The translations under genes and the position numbers were made by a program. A DNA stretch of 64,000 nt from ENR-C20 sp942493145 (lineage in GTDB: Bacteria > Bacillota > Clostridia > Acetivibrionales > DTU013). Below, piece after piece: positions 1 through 8,674 of this stretch. A model generated the notes under the pieces. That model saw only the letters and a program-made list of their open reading frames with translations, was not told the DNA's origin and ran no database searches. Every line of letters starts with the position of its first letter. Within the stretch, counting starts at the first letter, position 1. The stretch is taken from NCBI GenBank assembly GCA_942493145.1, contig OW818679.1, forward strand, positions 3,782,001-3,846,000, in the 5' to 3' direction.

Positions 1-633
1 CAATAGGGCAAAATTCGAATCACTGGAGTTCAATGCGCTCAAATATTGAATAAATGGTGAAATTGAGCAAACGAGTACCATATCCACTTTTTCACCAATA
101 AAATTTTCTATCCGGATCGCGTAATAAAGCTTTTCTACTTCACCAGCCGCGTCATAACTTATGTGAAACATTTTTAGATGTCCATATTTCCGGTAATTCT
201 TGAACCAGTTTGAGTTGATTTCACTCATGTCTGTTTCTGTTACTCCATAGCTTTTAACCGTATTTGCATCATCGAGTATTATTATCCCGGCTGAAACCAG
301 ATAATTATCAATAATATGCATATCGCTGAATTCATTTTGAAGCTGCAGAGTAATTTTGGGGTCATCCTTTGTATAGATCAGTTTTCGGAGTGAACTATTC
401 GTGCTTACATAGCTTCCGTATGTATCCAGTTTTTCGATCAGTGAGTTTATCTCAGACAATGTTTGCTGACCCATGATCTCAGCATTTTTTACTGCCTGTT
501 CGCTGACTGCGGAATATAATATCCTGGGAAGGGCAAAAAGGAGAGCTGCCATAAGGATCAAACTAATCGTTAATTCCATCAGCAGGACCCGCACAATCAC
601 TGTTCTTTTCCGGACCGGCATTCTCATTCTCAT
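1..633 (-). CDS. Sensor histidine kinase, N-terminal part (YesM type, cut by window edge)
   Basis: Only the first 211 codons lie in the window; the frame stays open to base 1. It starts at an ATG (633) behind an AAAGGGGAA ribosome site. The start is basic, followed by one hydrophobic membrane segment at about residues 12-33 and then an extracellular region typical of the cache-type sensors of YesM-like kinases. The HAMP and kinase domains would lie beyond the edge. It overlaps the last 71 bp of the upstream response regulator gene in another frame, so the two are translated together. Family known: YesM/YesN pairs usually control carbohydrate or solute transport. Inference: this pair may sense a ligand related to the liv-type transporter upstream in the same direction. 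The kinase identity rests on context and the N-terminal layout. Confidence 0.75.
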   Translation of the reverse strand, partial: MRMRMPVRKRTVIVRVLLMELTISLILMAALLFALPRILYSAVSEQAVKNAEIMGQQTLSEINSLIEKLDTYGSYVSTNSSLRKLIYTKDDPKITLQLQNEFSDMHIIDNYLVSAGIIILDDANTVKSYGVTETDMSEINSNWFKNYRKYGHLKMFHISYDAAGEVEKLYYAIRIENFIGEKVDMVLVCSISPFIQYLSALNSSDSNFALL

Positions 634-2209
634 TTCCCCTTTTATATTCATATGGTGTCATTCCCATAACTTTTCTAAATACTGTACTAAAATATTGACT
701 GGTATTGTAACCGACCATATTTGAAATTTCATATATCTTATAATTTCCATTCTCAATCAGACTCAGGGATTTCTGAATACGGATCCGCGTTATATAATCT
801 GCAACCGCAACGCCGATTACAGACCTGAAAATGTGACTTAAGTAGTTTCTTTTCTTTCCCACATATCTTGCTATTTCCTCAACACTCAAATCAGTTCTTT
901 GATAATTCTGCTGTATAAATTCAATAGCTTTTAAAACTATTTTTGGATAATGTAAAAACCTGTTATTCCTGACGACCTCGCAAAGGCTTTGTAATTGACC
1001 GCCGGCCAAATCGGCGATTCCCTGCCATGTCATGCATTCTTCAGTTTCAAATGTGCTGGGGATCTTAAACCCCTCTCCCGTTTGGATGTTTAATGTATTT
1101 TCGCCCTTTTGTGACAGCAACTCCAAACACATTCTGCAAAACACTTCAATTCCCCTGATATCCCTGGAGCACAAAAGATACTGGAATCCGGATTTAAAGC
1201 ACCGGCTCAGGACCTCTCCCTCACCTTCATCCAAGGCAGCTTTAATATCCTTAATATCTATTTGACTCTTTTCACGGCTCAATCCCGGCATTTCATCAAA
1301 GAAAAAACAGAATGACCTGTTATTGATCCTGCAAAAAGACATCATATCAACCCAACTTATATAGGTTTCTTTAAGCTGCTCAAGTTTGTATGCTGACGGC
1401 ACCAGCAACATTGAATAAGATTTCCCGGAATTATCACGTATCTTGGATTGAAGTCTCTTTGCATATCTTAGCATATCACTTCGAACTTTTGATAAGACGG
1501 TATAAGTGTTCAGATTTATAAGAAGTAAAAATTTGTTTCTTTGAATTTTTACAGGTATCCCTTTAATATTGAATTCATTCAGGGTACTGTTGATAGTTTC
1601 GACAAGAAGCTCATTATGCTGGTTCTGTTGGTTACTACTGCCATTCTGGAGCGGACAGGAATCCTCTCCGATAAGCATGACCTGATATGAATGATCCAGC
1701 ATACGCTGTATGTCTTTTTCAATATTCCTGTCGGGTGTATAATTATCCTGCAGGATATCGTATACTATCTTTCCAAAAGTATTCTGAATATTGAATTCAT
1801 TTGCCCGTATCAATTGTTTGATTGGAATCAGCTTGCTTAACAGGGTTTTTTCATCCAATTCATGCTTTAATATGTAATCATCCACTCCAAGATGCATGGC
1901 CGAAAGCACATATTCAAAATCCTTATACCCGGTCAGGAAAATTATATGTACATCTTTATCTTTCTTTCTGATTGCTTCCGCCATTTCTATCCCATTCAGT
2001 GAAGGCATGCGTATATCGCTGATAACAAGTTGTGGCGCCAGCTTGTTACACAAGGTAATTGCATTATCACCATCAATAGCCCTGCCAACTATTTTAAACC
2101 CATATGCCTCCCAGTCGATCCGTTCTTCCAGATATTCCAGAGCCATTCTGTCATCATCTACAAGAATTGTAGAGATCAGAGGCATTGCATCTTTGGACTC
2201 ATGGTTCAA
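563..2209 (-). CDS. AraC-type response regulator (YesN family)
   Basis: A cytoplasmic transcription factor of about 548 residues. It has an N-terminal receiver domain (acidic cluster VDDD, phosphoacceptor Asp in VISDIRMPS, Thr in FLTGYKD, Lys in DDYILKHE). A long middle region follows, then a C-terminal AraC DNA-binding domain with two helix-turn-helix units ending in MTPYEYKRG. I chose the TTG start at 2209 because GGGGAGG lies 10 bases upstream; the frame extends to a GTG at 2266 that has no ribosome site. It is followed, with overlap, by the membrane kinase gene, giving the classic YesN/YesM pair. It begins 97 bp after the ketopantoate-reductase-like gene, so it may be the last part of the liv operon or have its own promoter. 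Its targets are not visible from sequence. Confidence 0.88.
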   Translation of the reverse strand: MNHESKDAMPLISTILVDDDRMALEYLEERIDWEAYGFKIVGRAIDGDNAITLCNKLAPQLVISDIRMPSLNGIEMAEAIRKKDKDVHIIFLTGYKDFEYVLSAMHLGVDDYILKHELDEKTLLSKLIPIKQLIRANEFNIQNTFGKIVYDILQDNYTPDRNIEKDIQRMLDHSYQVMLIGEDSCPLQNGSSNQQNQHNELLVETINSTLNEFNIKGIPVKIQRNKFLLLINLNTYTVLSKVRSDMLRYAKRLQSKIRDNSGKSYSMLLVPSAYKLEQLKETYISWVDMMSFCRINNRSFCFFFDEMPGLSREKSQIDIKDIKAALDEGEGEVLSRCFKSGFQYLLCSRDIRGIEVFCRMCLELLSQKGENTLNIQTGEGFKIPSTFETEECMTWQGIADLAGGQLQSLCEVVRNNRFLHYPKIVLKAIEFIQQNYQRTDLSVEEIARYVGKKRNYLSHIFRSVIGVAVADYITRIRIQKSLSLIENGNYKIYEISNMVGYNTSQYFSTVFRKVMGMTPYEYKRGNENENAGPEKNSDCAGPADGIND

Positions 2210-2305
2210 TTCCAGATAACCTCCCCGCTGTACTAACGCCTTAGACAATTTTATCAATTTATTCACTTTGCCGCAATCGGACTAACTGCTTATATGTACG
2301 TAATT

Positions 2306-3328
2306 CTAACAATTTAATGCCGGAATCCTGATGAGCATGGCATTCTTATATGTGGGAGAAAGCCTCCCGTCCTCGATTTCATGGATCAGTTCTACTATTT
2401 GACTGTTTACAGGTGTTGGCACACCAACTGTTTTACCCATATTGCAAATAAAGCCATTGATGAAATCTATTTCACATTTGCGGCCCTTTTCCAAATCCTG
2501 CAGCATACTGGCGCGAAGTCGCCTGTGAGCCAGGCTTAGTATCCTGTATGTTTCGGAAGTCTTTTCCCGCTCTGCATCAGTATTGAATTTTAGTTGCGCT
2601 GCCACATCTGTTTCTTGCGAGGGTTCTACCTGGATGCCGTACGCTTCTGCTACTCTCAGGCACTCGTTTCCGATATGCTGGGCACAGAGCAGAAGTTCCG
2701 GTTGCTCGGGCACATCTCCGAAACAGCAGCCGGTAAGGGCAGATATCGCGCTAAAGGTAGAGTTGATGAGCATCTTCGACCACCGGATGCCCATAAGATT
2801 TTCATGAATATGCGTGGGACACATACACTCAAGTATTTTCTTGACTTGTTGCAGCCCGTCGGTGATCTTTCCGTCGATTCGTCCAAGGTCGAAGGACATC
2901 TTAACTGTATCGGAGGTCAATTCGGAAATACCCGGTCCCCTGAAAGTAGCCCCCCATCCAACGATGCATCCCAACACACGGTCTTCGCCAAACACCCCGG
3001 CAAGTTTATATTCAGGAAGACCGTTCTGAAGTGTGCAGATAATGGTTTTGTCGTGGATATGAGGCTTGATCGCAGCTATTGCAGCCTCGTTACAGGTCTG
3101 TTTAACCATAAAGAAAACCAGGTCGTAAATTCCATCCATGTTGTCTGGAGTACAGGCCTTGACGGGTACGTTGAACTCCTTTGTGCCAATCACGGTTGCT
3201 CCATTTTTGTTTAGTGCATTTATATGTGCCTCGAAGGTATCAATCAGGTCGATCTGATGCCTGGCCGTCGATATGTGGGCGCCAAGAATGGTACCAAGAG
3301 AACCCGTACCCATAATTGCCGTGCGCAT
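2306..3328 (-). CDS. Ketopantoate reductase family oxidoreductase (PanE/ApbA-like)
   Basis: 340 residues. An N-terminal Rossmann NAD(P)-binding motif (MGTGSLGTILGAH) is followed by the family's helical C-terminal domain with conserved Lys and Asn (GIRWSKMLINSTFSA). The ATG at 3328 is preferred because GGAAG sits 7 bases ahead; the upstream ATG at 3346 has no ribosome site. True PanE makes pantoate from ketopantoate for coenzyme A. This gene, however, lies right behind livF in a transporter operon, with no panB or panC. I therefore infer a reductase for a 2-oxo or 2-hydroxy acid imported by the transporter rather than vitamin synthesis. Family assignment is firm, substrate unknown. Confidence 0.8.
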   Translation of the reverse strand: MRTAIMGTGSLGTILGAHISTARHQIDLIDTFEAHINALNKNGATVIGTKEFNVPVKACTPDNMDGIYDLVFFMVKQTCNEAAIAAIKPHIHDKTIICTLQNGLPEYKLAGVFGEDRVLGCIVGWGATFRGPGISELTSDTVKMSFDLGRIDGKITDGLQQVKKILECMCPTHIHENLMGIRWSKMLINSTFSAISALTGCCFGDVPEQPELLLCAQHIGNECLRVAEAYGIQVEPSQETDVAAQLKFNTDAEREKTSETYRILSLAHRRLRASMLQDLEKGRKCEIDFINGFICNMGKTVGVPTPVNSQIVELIHEIEDGRLSPTYKNAMLIRIPALNC

Positions 3329-3352
3329 ATAATGACTTCCTTTCATTATTTT

Positions 3353-4057
3353 TCAAATTCCCAGGTAAGCTTTTTGTAATGCTTCATTACCGCGAAGTTC
3401 CGCGGAAATGCCTGTAAGGACGTTCTGACCTGTCTCAATAACATATCCGCGCGTCGCAATTTCCAGCGAGGCACGAACATTCTGCTCAACGAGTAGAATT
3501 GTCACACCCATCTTATTGATCTTCTTGATGGATTCGAACACAGATTGCACCATGACAGGCGAGAGACCCAGGGATGGTTCATCCAGCATCAGTAATCTCG
3601 GGCATTGCATGAGTGCCCGGCAAACGGCCACCATCTGGCGTTCACCGCCCGAGAGGCTTCCCGCCAGTTGCTTCCTGCGTTCATATACTTTCGGGAACAT
3701 CTCATAGCACATTTCGAGAGATTCCTTGCGCTTTCCCCGTATTCCCTTGCTATATGAGCCAACCAACAAGTTTTCGTAGATGGACATGCCGGGAAAAAGC
3801 TTGCGTCCTTCCGGCACCTGGATAAGGCCCCGCTCTGCGCGACGATAAGCCGGAAGAGCGGTGATATCCTCTCCCCTAAAGTTCACACTACCTTTCTTCG
3901 GGATAAGGAGGCCGGAGATGGTGTTGATGGTCGTTGTTTTCCCTGCTCCGTTACTACCAAGGAAAACAATGATTTCACCCTCTTTGACTTCAAGTGAAAC
4001 CCCATGTAATGCTTCAAAATTTCCATAATTCACATGAATATCATTCAGCTTTAGCAT
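3353..4057 (-). CDS. livF: Branched-chain amino-acid-type ABC transporter ATPase LivF
   Basis: 234 residues, the usual LivF length. Walker A is GSNGAGKTT, the signature is LSGGERQMVAVCRALM and Walker B is LLMLDEPSLGLSP, followed by the H-loop region VEQNVRASL. It is the second cytoplasmic ATPase powering the import complex. The start ATG is preceded by GGAAAGGAGG. It overlaps livG by 17 bp, so translation is coupled. The substrate is set by the binding protein, not here. Confidence 0.93.
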   Translation of the reverse strand: MLKLNDIHVNYGNFEALHGVSLEVKEGEIIVFLGSNGAGKTTTINTISGLLIPKKGSVNFRGEDITALPAYRRAERGLIQVPEGRKLFPGMSIYENLLVGSYSKGIRGKRKESLEMCYEMFPKVYERRKQLAGSLSGGERQMVAVCRALMQCPRLLMLDEPSLGLSPVMVQSVFESIKKINKMGVTILLVEQNVRASLEIATRGYVIETGQNVLTGISAELRGNEALQKAYLGI

Positions 4058-4808
4058 GTACAGCCTCCTTTCCCAGGTAAGAATCTATTACCTGTGGGTT
4101 TGTGGCAACCGCTGTCGGGAGATCATCTGCAATCTTTACGCCCTGGTTCAGAACGACAATGCGGTCGGAAAGGCTCATAAGAGCACGCATGACATGCTCG
4201 ATAATTATAATTGTAAGCTTTTCCTGCTTGTGGATTATCTCTATCAGTTTAACAAATTTATCGACTTCGGTTGGGTTGAGGCCTGCGATGACTTCGTCAA
4301 GGAGCAGTACCTCAGGTTCTGTTGCAAGCGCCCTGGCAACTTCCATACGCTTGAGTTCGGGAAGTGTGAGCTCACTGCCCAAAGTATCCGCATGATGAAA
4401 AAGTCCTACCTTTTTAAGAATATTATCAGCCTTTTTTTCTGCGTCCTTTCTCCTCGGATAATGGATAAAGGCGCCAACCATCACGTTGTTTCGGACTGTC
4501 ATGGCTCCGAAAGGCTGGCATATCTGATAGGTACGCCCAACACCGAGACGGCACATCTTGTCGGCACGGAGGTTTTTGAGTTCCTGTCCCTTGAAGAATA
4601 TCTGCCCACCGGTAACAGGGATCGCGCCGGCGATCATGTTGAAGAGGGTCGTCTTACCGGCACCATTGGGTCCGATAAGGCCAAGGATCTCTCCCCGGTA
4701 TAGCTGGAATGTTACATTGTCGACTGCCACAAGTCCGCCAAAGGTTTTTGTAAGGTTTTTGCCTTCCAAAATCACCTCGCGGCCTTCATTTGTAATCATT
4801 TCAGTCAT
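4041..4808 (-). CDS. livG: Branched-chain amino-acid-type ABC transporter ATPase LivG
   Basis: 255 residues with Walker A GPNGAGKTTLFN and Walker B EVLLLDEVIAGLNP. The ABC signature region reads SELTLPELKRMEVARALA, in which the usual LSGG is replaced by LTLPELKR, as is common in LivG proteins. The C-terminal extension (GVKIADDLPTAVATNPQVIDSYLG) is typical of LivG. The ATG at 4808 is chosen because GGGAGG lies 8 bases upstream; a GTG at 4817 is the alternative. It overlaps the end of livM and the start of livF. Confidence 0.92.
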   Translation of the reverse strand: MTEMITNEGREVILEGKNLTKTFGGLVAVDNVTFQLYRGEILGLIGPNGAGKTTLFNMIAGAIPVTGGQIFFKGQELKNLRADKMCRLGVGRTYQICQPFGAMTVRNNVMVGAFIHYPRRKDAEKKADNILKKVGLFHHADTLGSELTLPELKRMEVARALATEPEVLLLDEVIAGLNPTEVDKFVKLIEIIHKQEKLTIIIIEHVMRALMSLSDRIVVLNQGVKIADDLPTAVATNPQVIDSYLGKEAVHAKAE

Positions 4809-5835
4809 CCAGCCCACCTCCCTTCCCGGTTTCTTCTGCTACGGCCTGCAACCGTCCAGCATGATTTGATTTCCGCTTTTCTATGAATTTCTTTATCCAG
4901 CCTAGGATACCGTCCGGCATGAAAAGGATCACAAGGCAGAGAGCAAGGCCGTAAATCATTGCGGAAAGTGGTGCAAGCTTTACGCCGGCCGCAATTCTAA
5001 GGGCCTGCTGGACGGGCACCAGGATGAGCGCGCCTATGATAGGGCCCCAAATGGTGTTTGCACCGCCAACGATACAGAAGAGCATCATTGCAAAGGAGAG
5101 ATCCATGCCAAAAACAATATTTGAGCTGACAAACAAAAACGTGGTGGTATAAACCGCACCGCCAATTGCTGTGAAAAAAGCGGAGATAAAGTGCGCGGTC
5201 AGCTTGTAACGGAGGACCCCCACACCAAGAGACGCAGCAGCCTCCTGATTTGCCTGGATGCTCCGGAAGTAGAAGCCCATCTTTGTATGAACTATACGGT
5301 CGGAGACGAGCAGCAGCACGAAGAGCAGGCCAAACGTCAGATAATAATAACCTGTCTTTCCTGGAAACTGCATGTCGGAGGCACGGCCGGTCATGGGAAT
5401 GCGCAACCCATCCGGTCCCCCTGTATGGATGCCAAGAATTGTGGGCTCGTTGTTGAATACGATCTGGAACACACACATGAGAGCGATGGTGGCGAGGGCG
5501 TAATACATGCCTTTTAGCCGAAAAACAGGATATCCGATAATAATTGACAGAGCTCCCGCGAGGAGTCCCGAAATGATCATCCCGATCCACGGTGTAATTC
5601 CGCAATAGATAAACAGCACTGCAGAGGTATAAGCACCAATGCCTATGTATAACCCGTTACCCAGGGAAAAAAGCCCGGCAAAGCCGCCGAGTATGTTCCA
5701 TGCGCTCGCCCAGTACATATACAGGACAATGTAAATGATCGACTGCATATAGAACTGGTTGGGAATGATCAAAGGTACAAGCAGACCAGCGATAAGGACT
5801 ATTACAAAGGGAATAAATCTCCTTTTTGTTTCCAT
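4801..5835 (-). CDS. livM: Branched-chain amino-acid-type ABC transporter permease LivM
   Basis: 344 residues, strongly hydrophobic with about eight to ten membrane segments and the LivM core NILGGFAGLFSLGNGLYIGI. It forms half of the membrane channel with LivH. The start ATG at 5835 follows AAAGGAGGGGG. The ribosome site lies inside the last codons of livH, which implies coupling. The hydrophilic tail (KKFIEKRKSNHAGRLQAV) is cytoplasmic. Confidence 0.92.
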   Translation of the reverse strand: METKRRFIPFVIVLIAGLLVPLIIPNQFYMQSIIYIVLYMYWASAWNILGGFAGLFSLGNGLYIGIGAYTSAVLFIYCGITPWIGMIISGLLAGALSIIIGYPVFRLKGMYYALATIALMCVFQIVFNNEPTILGIHTGGPDGLRIPMTGRASDMQFPGKTGYYYLTFGLLFVLLLVSDRIVHTKMGFYFRSIQANQEAAASLGVGVLRYKLTAHFISAFFTAIGGAVYTTTFLFVSSNIVFGMDLSFAMMLFCIVGGANTIWGPIIGALILVPVQQALRIAAGVKLAPLSAMIYGLALCLVILFMPDGILGWIKKFIEKRKSNHAGRLQAVAEETGKGGGLDD

Positions 5836-5852
5836 AACTTTTCCCCCTCCTT

Positions 5853-6737
5853 TCATGTTGCGACCCGCTTGTTCATAAGACCATCCGGCTTAACCAGCAG
5901 AACGATAACAAACAGGCAGAACACCAGAATTTGTGCAAATGAATCTGTTACAAAAGCGCCAAATATCTTTTCCACAAGCCCTACGAACACACCACCGGCA
6001 AGAGCGCCGAGTATATTCCCCCGTCCGCCGATAACCACTATAATGAATGCTTTAAAAGAGAATACGACGCCTATATAAGGAGTGATTGGGTAGTAGGGAA
6101 TCAGAAGAGATGCAGTAAGCCCGAGAAGCGCGAAGCTCAGACCGAAACCGATACAAAACATGAAGTTCGAGTTGATGCCCATGAGCTGCGCGGTCCTGCG
6201 ATCCTGCGAGGTAGCACGGATGGCCCGGCCGACTTCGCTTTTTTGGATGAAAACGAAAAGGATAAGCGTAGCACAAACTGCGATAATACAGGACAGCAGC
6301 TTGGGTATGGGTGCATAGACTAAATTCCCGATAAGGATGGATTCCCCGGTATAACGGGTGGATGTGGTCAGGGAGTATGTCCCGAACAACATCTCGATTA
6401 CGCTGGTCGCGATGTAACCGAGACCGGCGGTGAAAAGGAGAACATTGTGTCCTGCCCGCTCGCCGCTTTGTATTATTATTCTGTTCACCATGGTCATCTG
6501 AATTAAATAGCCAAGGGCACCCATGACGACGAAGGTGATCGGTATGGTAAGATAAGGATCCAGGCCAAACTTCGCAACAAGGATGTACGCCAGATACATC
6601 CCGACCATAAGTGTTTCGCCGGTTGCCCAGTTGATTATGTTCATTACGCCGTAGACGATACTTAGGCCGAGTGCCAGCGTAGCGTATACGCCGCCTAACA
6701 GGAGCCCGTCCAGAATGGACTGTAATAACAGCTGCAT
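5853..6737 (-). CDS. livH: Branched-chain amino-acid-type ABC transporter permease LivH
   Basis: 294 residues, very hydrophobic. The LivH N-terminus LLLGGVYATLALGLSIVYGV is present, as is the cytoplasmic coupling region ATSQDRRTAQLMGIN that contacts the ATPase. It pairs with LivM to form the pore. A very strong GC hairpin (6762-6789) lies between this gene and livK, so the permease is probably made in lower amounts than the binding protein. Confidence 0.92.
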   Translation of the reverse strand: MQLLLQSILDGLLLGGVYATLALGLSIVYGVMNIINWATGETLMVGMYLAYILVAKFGLDPYLTIPITFVVMGALGYLIQMTMVNRIIIQSGERAGHNVLLFTAGLGYIATSVIEMLFGTYSLTTSTRYTGESILIGNLVYAPIPKLLSCIIAVCATLILFVFIQKSEVGRAIRATSQDRRTAQLMGINSNFMFCIGFGLSFALLGLTASLLIPYYPITPYIGVVFSFKAFIIVVIGGRGNILGALAGGVFVGLVEKIFGAFVTDSFAQILVFCLFVIVLLVKPDGLMNKRVAT

Positions 6738-6761
6738 CGCATAATTCCCCTTTCACCTGTT

Positions 6762-6789
6762 ACCCCCCGGCACTTTTGCACCGGGGGGT
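6762..6789 (-). terminator. Intercistronic hairpin between livK and livH
   Basis: A perfect 9-bp inverted repeat ACCCCCCGG / CCGGGGGGT around a 10-base loop, directly after livK. There is no U-run, so it may act as a partial terminator or as an mRNA-stabilising 3' end for the livK message. This is a common way to make more binding protein than permease. Confidence 0.6.
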
Positions 6790-6827
6790 GGCAGGATAAC
6801 TTGCATATCTGATTGTGTATGAAAGCT

Positions 6828-8183
6828 CTATTTGAACGTGATTTGAGCAGTGGCCTTTTCCGTCGGGAAGACGATCTGGGCCTTGCCGTCTTTGATTTGT
6901 GTCAGGACATTACCTGCGGTAGCGCCAAGCTTTTCGTTCTGGTTGAAGCGGCCCTGGCTGTCTCCGGCAGTGTTGAATTTAATACCGTCAAACATTGAGA
7001 ACCAAAGTGGAAAGGAATCAGCACTGAGATCCGTTTTGGCAAGAGCATCGGCAATTGCCTCCCGGTCAGAAGAGTCGGCAGCCTTGATGGCTTCAATCAA
7101 AGTACCCATACCGCACCAACCGTTTGATGTCTCCAATGGCATGAATTTGCCGTCATGAGTCTTGAGATATGTTTCATAAAACGCTTTGGCTTCATCATTT
7201 TTAATACCGAAGGATGGGTTATAGTCTCTGGTAGCCAGGACGCCCTCTGCCTTTTCAGGGCCGATATTCTGAAGCCACTCGTAGGCTGAGAAGCCGGTTC
7301 CACTGCCCAGTATCTGAATTTCGCATTTATACTCCCTCATCTGCTGTGTAAAAAGGAGAGCGTCGTTCAGGAAGATGCCTGCGACAACAAGATCAGCCTT
7401 GGAAGCCTTTATCTTGTTAACGACGGAACTCAGGTCGGAGGAATTGGTGGTGATGGCTTCGCTGACAACAATCTTCGCACCGATCTTTTCCGCTACAGAA
7501 GTCCAGCTTTTCAGCTCTGAGGTTCCCCAGTCACCTGCATCATACACAAGTGCAATGGTAGATAATTTTTTATCTGGTTTCATGCTTCCGAGATAGTCTG
7601 CGACCATGCCTCGGAAGGGTGTCATATCAAATCCGCCGTAGTTGGCACGATATACATACTTGTTGGCGCCGCTCTGCATGATGTTGTCCGCTATTGCATT
7701 AGTGATGACGTAGGGCACTTTGTATTGAATGGCAATAGGCGCTGTGGCAGCTCCGACGGTGCTGTTGTAAGGTCCGACCATGGCGCTGACCTTCTCAACG
7801 GTGATCAGGCGTTCCATCTCTGTCATACCAACCTCAACCTTGCCGGTAGTATCGCTCACGACCAGCTCGAGCTTGGCGCCGTCCATGGATTCTATCCCGC
7901 CATGTTCATTCACGTAGTCTGCACACATCTGCATGCCTTCAAGCTGATATTTGCCGGCAGAGGCGGTTGCGCCTGACAGCGGCATCAGCACACCGACCTT
8001 GATCGTTTCAGGTGCAGCAGCAGTGGCTGCCGCCTCTGCTGTGGAAGCCGGAGCTGCGGTTGTGGATGCTGCTGCAGCTGTGGTAGCTGCGGGAGTGCTT
8101 GTGTTGGAAGAACACCCGACACAAAGGGTAAAAAGCATGGCAAAGACGAGAACAAGTGCAAAAATCTTTCTTTTCATCATCAT
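6828..8183 (-). CDS. livK: Branched-chain amino-acid-type ABC transporter substrate-binding lipoprotein (LivK/Peripla_BP_6)
   Basis: 451 residues. It has a signal peptide (MKRKIFALVLVFAMLFTLCV) with lipobox ending at GCSS, so it is anchored to the outer face of the membrane. A low-complexity Ala/Thr linker (about residues 26-58) follows, then the two-lobe binding domain beginning KVGVLMPLSGATASAGK. Three in-frame ATG codons (8183, 8180, 8177) follow GGAGG; the third has the best spacing. It captures the solute and delivers it to LivHM. The family binds branched-chain amino acids, amides, urea or aromatic acids; the ligand here cannot be read from sequence. Confidence 0.9.
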   Translation of the reverse strand: MMMKRKIFALVLVFAMLFTLCVGCSSNTSTPAATTAAAASTTAAPASTAEAAATAAAPETIKVGVLMPLSGATASAGKYQLEGMQMCADYVNEHGGIESMDGAKLELVVSDTTGKVEVGMTEMERLITVEKVSAMVGPYNSTVGAATAPIAIQYKVPYVITNAIADNIMQSGANKYVYRANYGGFDMTPFRGMVADYLGSMKPDKKLSTIALVYDAGDWGTSELKSWTSVAEKIGAKIVVSEAITTNSSDLSSVVNKIKASKADLVVAGIFLNDALLFTQQMREYKCEIQILGSGTGFSAYEWLQNIGPEKAEGVLATRDYNPSFGIKNDEAKAFYETYLKTHDGKFMPLETSNGWCGMGTLIEAIKAADSSDREAIADALAKTDLSADSFPLWFSMFDGIKFNTAGDSQGRFNQNEKLGATAGNVLTQIKDGKAQIVFPTEKATAQITFK

Positions 8184-8358
8184 TTCCTCCTTTATTTTAC
8201 GGATTCGACAGGATCCTCCTGCCTCATTTCCGCAATAGCTAAAATCAATTTCTATAATGTTTCTTAATGCAGATCTTTGAGCTGATTCATGTCCATAACG
8301 ACTTTGTGATTCTCAGAATATCCCCTGTCAACATTATAGATAGTAGTGGTCAGGTTAT

Positions 8359-8372
8359 ATAAGTTCACTTAT
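8359..8372. promoter_or_regulatory. Palindrome upstream of livK, possible operator
   Basis: ATAAGT TC ACTTAT is a perfect 6+6 inverted repeat about 175 bp upstream of the livK start. A binding protein is not known; the AraC-type regulator downstream is one candidate. Confidence 0.25.
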
Positions 8373-8424
8373 TCACCATTTTGTACATATTTGTATCATA
8401 ATAAATTCAAGCTGATTCAGGCCA

Positions 8425-8470
8425 AAAAAAAACCACAAGATCTCAATTTCTTGAAAGACCTGTGATTTCT
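8425..8470 (-). terminator. Hairpin with T-run downstream of the VOC gene
   Basis: On the minus strand CACAGGTCT pairs imperfectly with AGATCTTGTG and is followed by nine T residues. This is a standard intrinsic terminator layout about 200 bp after the VOC protein gene. Confidence 0.5.
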
Positions 8471-8674
8471 GTATTTTACCGGAGCCCCAATACCCATTTC
8501 ATTACCTGTCGTTTTTCATCGCATCAATCTTCCTGCCATCGGATGCTCCGTGGAAGTAAAGGCAATCTCCTTTATGAATATAGTCAAGTGCTACCCCGTA
8601 CACTCCATTTCTCCCATCGTTACGCACCAAGAAAATTAAGGGCTACCCGCACTCACTCTACCTGGTCGATAGGT

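Larger units (their letters stand above)
8184..8674. other. Intergenic region carrying the liv promoter region
   Basis: About 490 bp without a convincing gene. It should hold the promoter of the liv operon (minus strand), but I find no clean -35/-10 pair. A perfect palindrome ATAAGT-TC-ACTTAT at 8359-8372 is a candidate operator. A terminator-like hairpin for the VOC gene lies at 8425-8470. The stretch 8470-8674 shows nothing recognisable. Confidence 0.4.
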
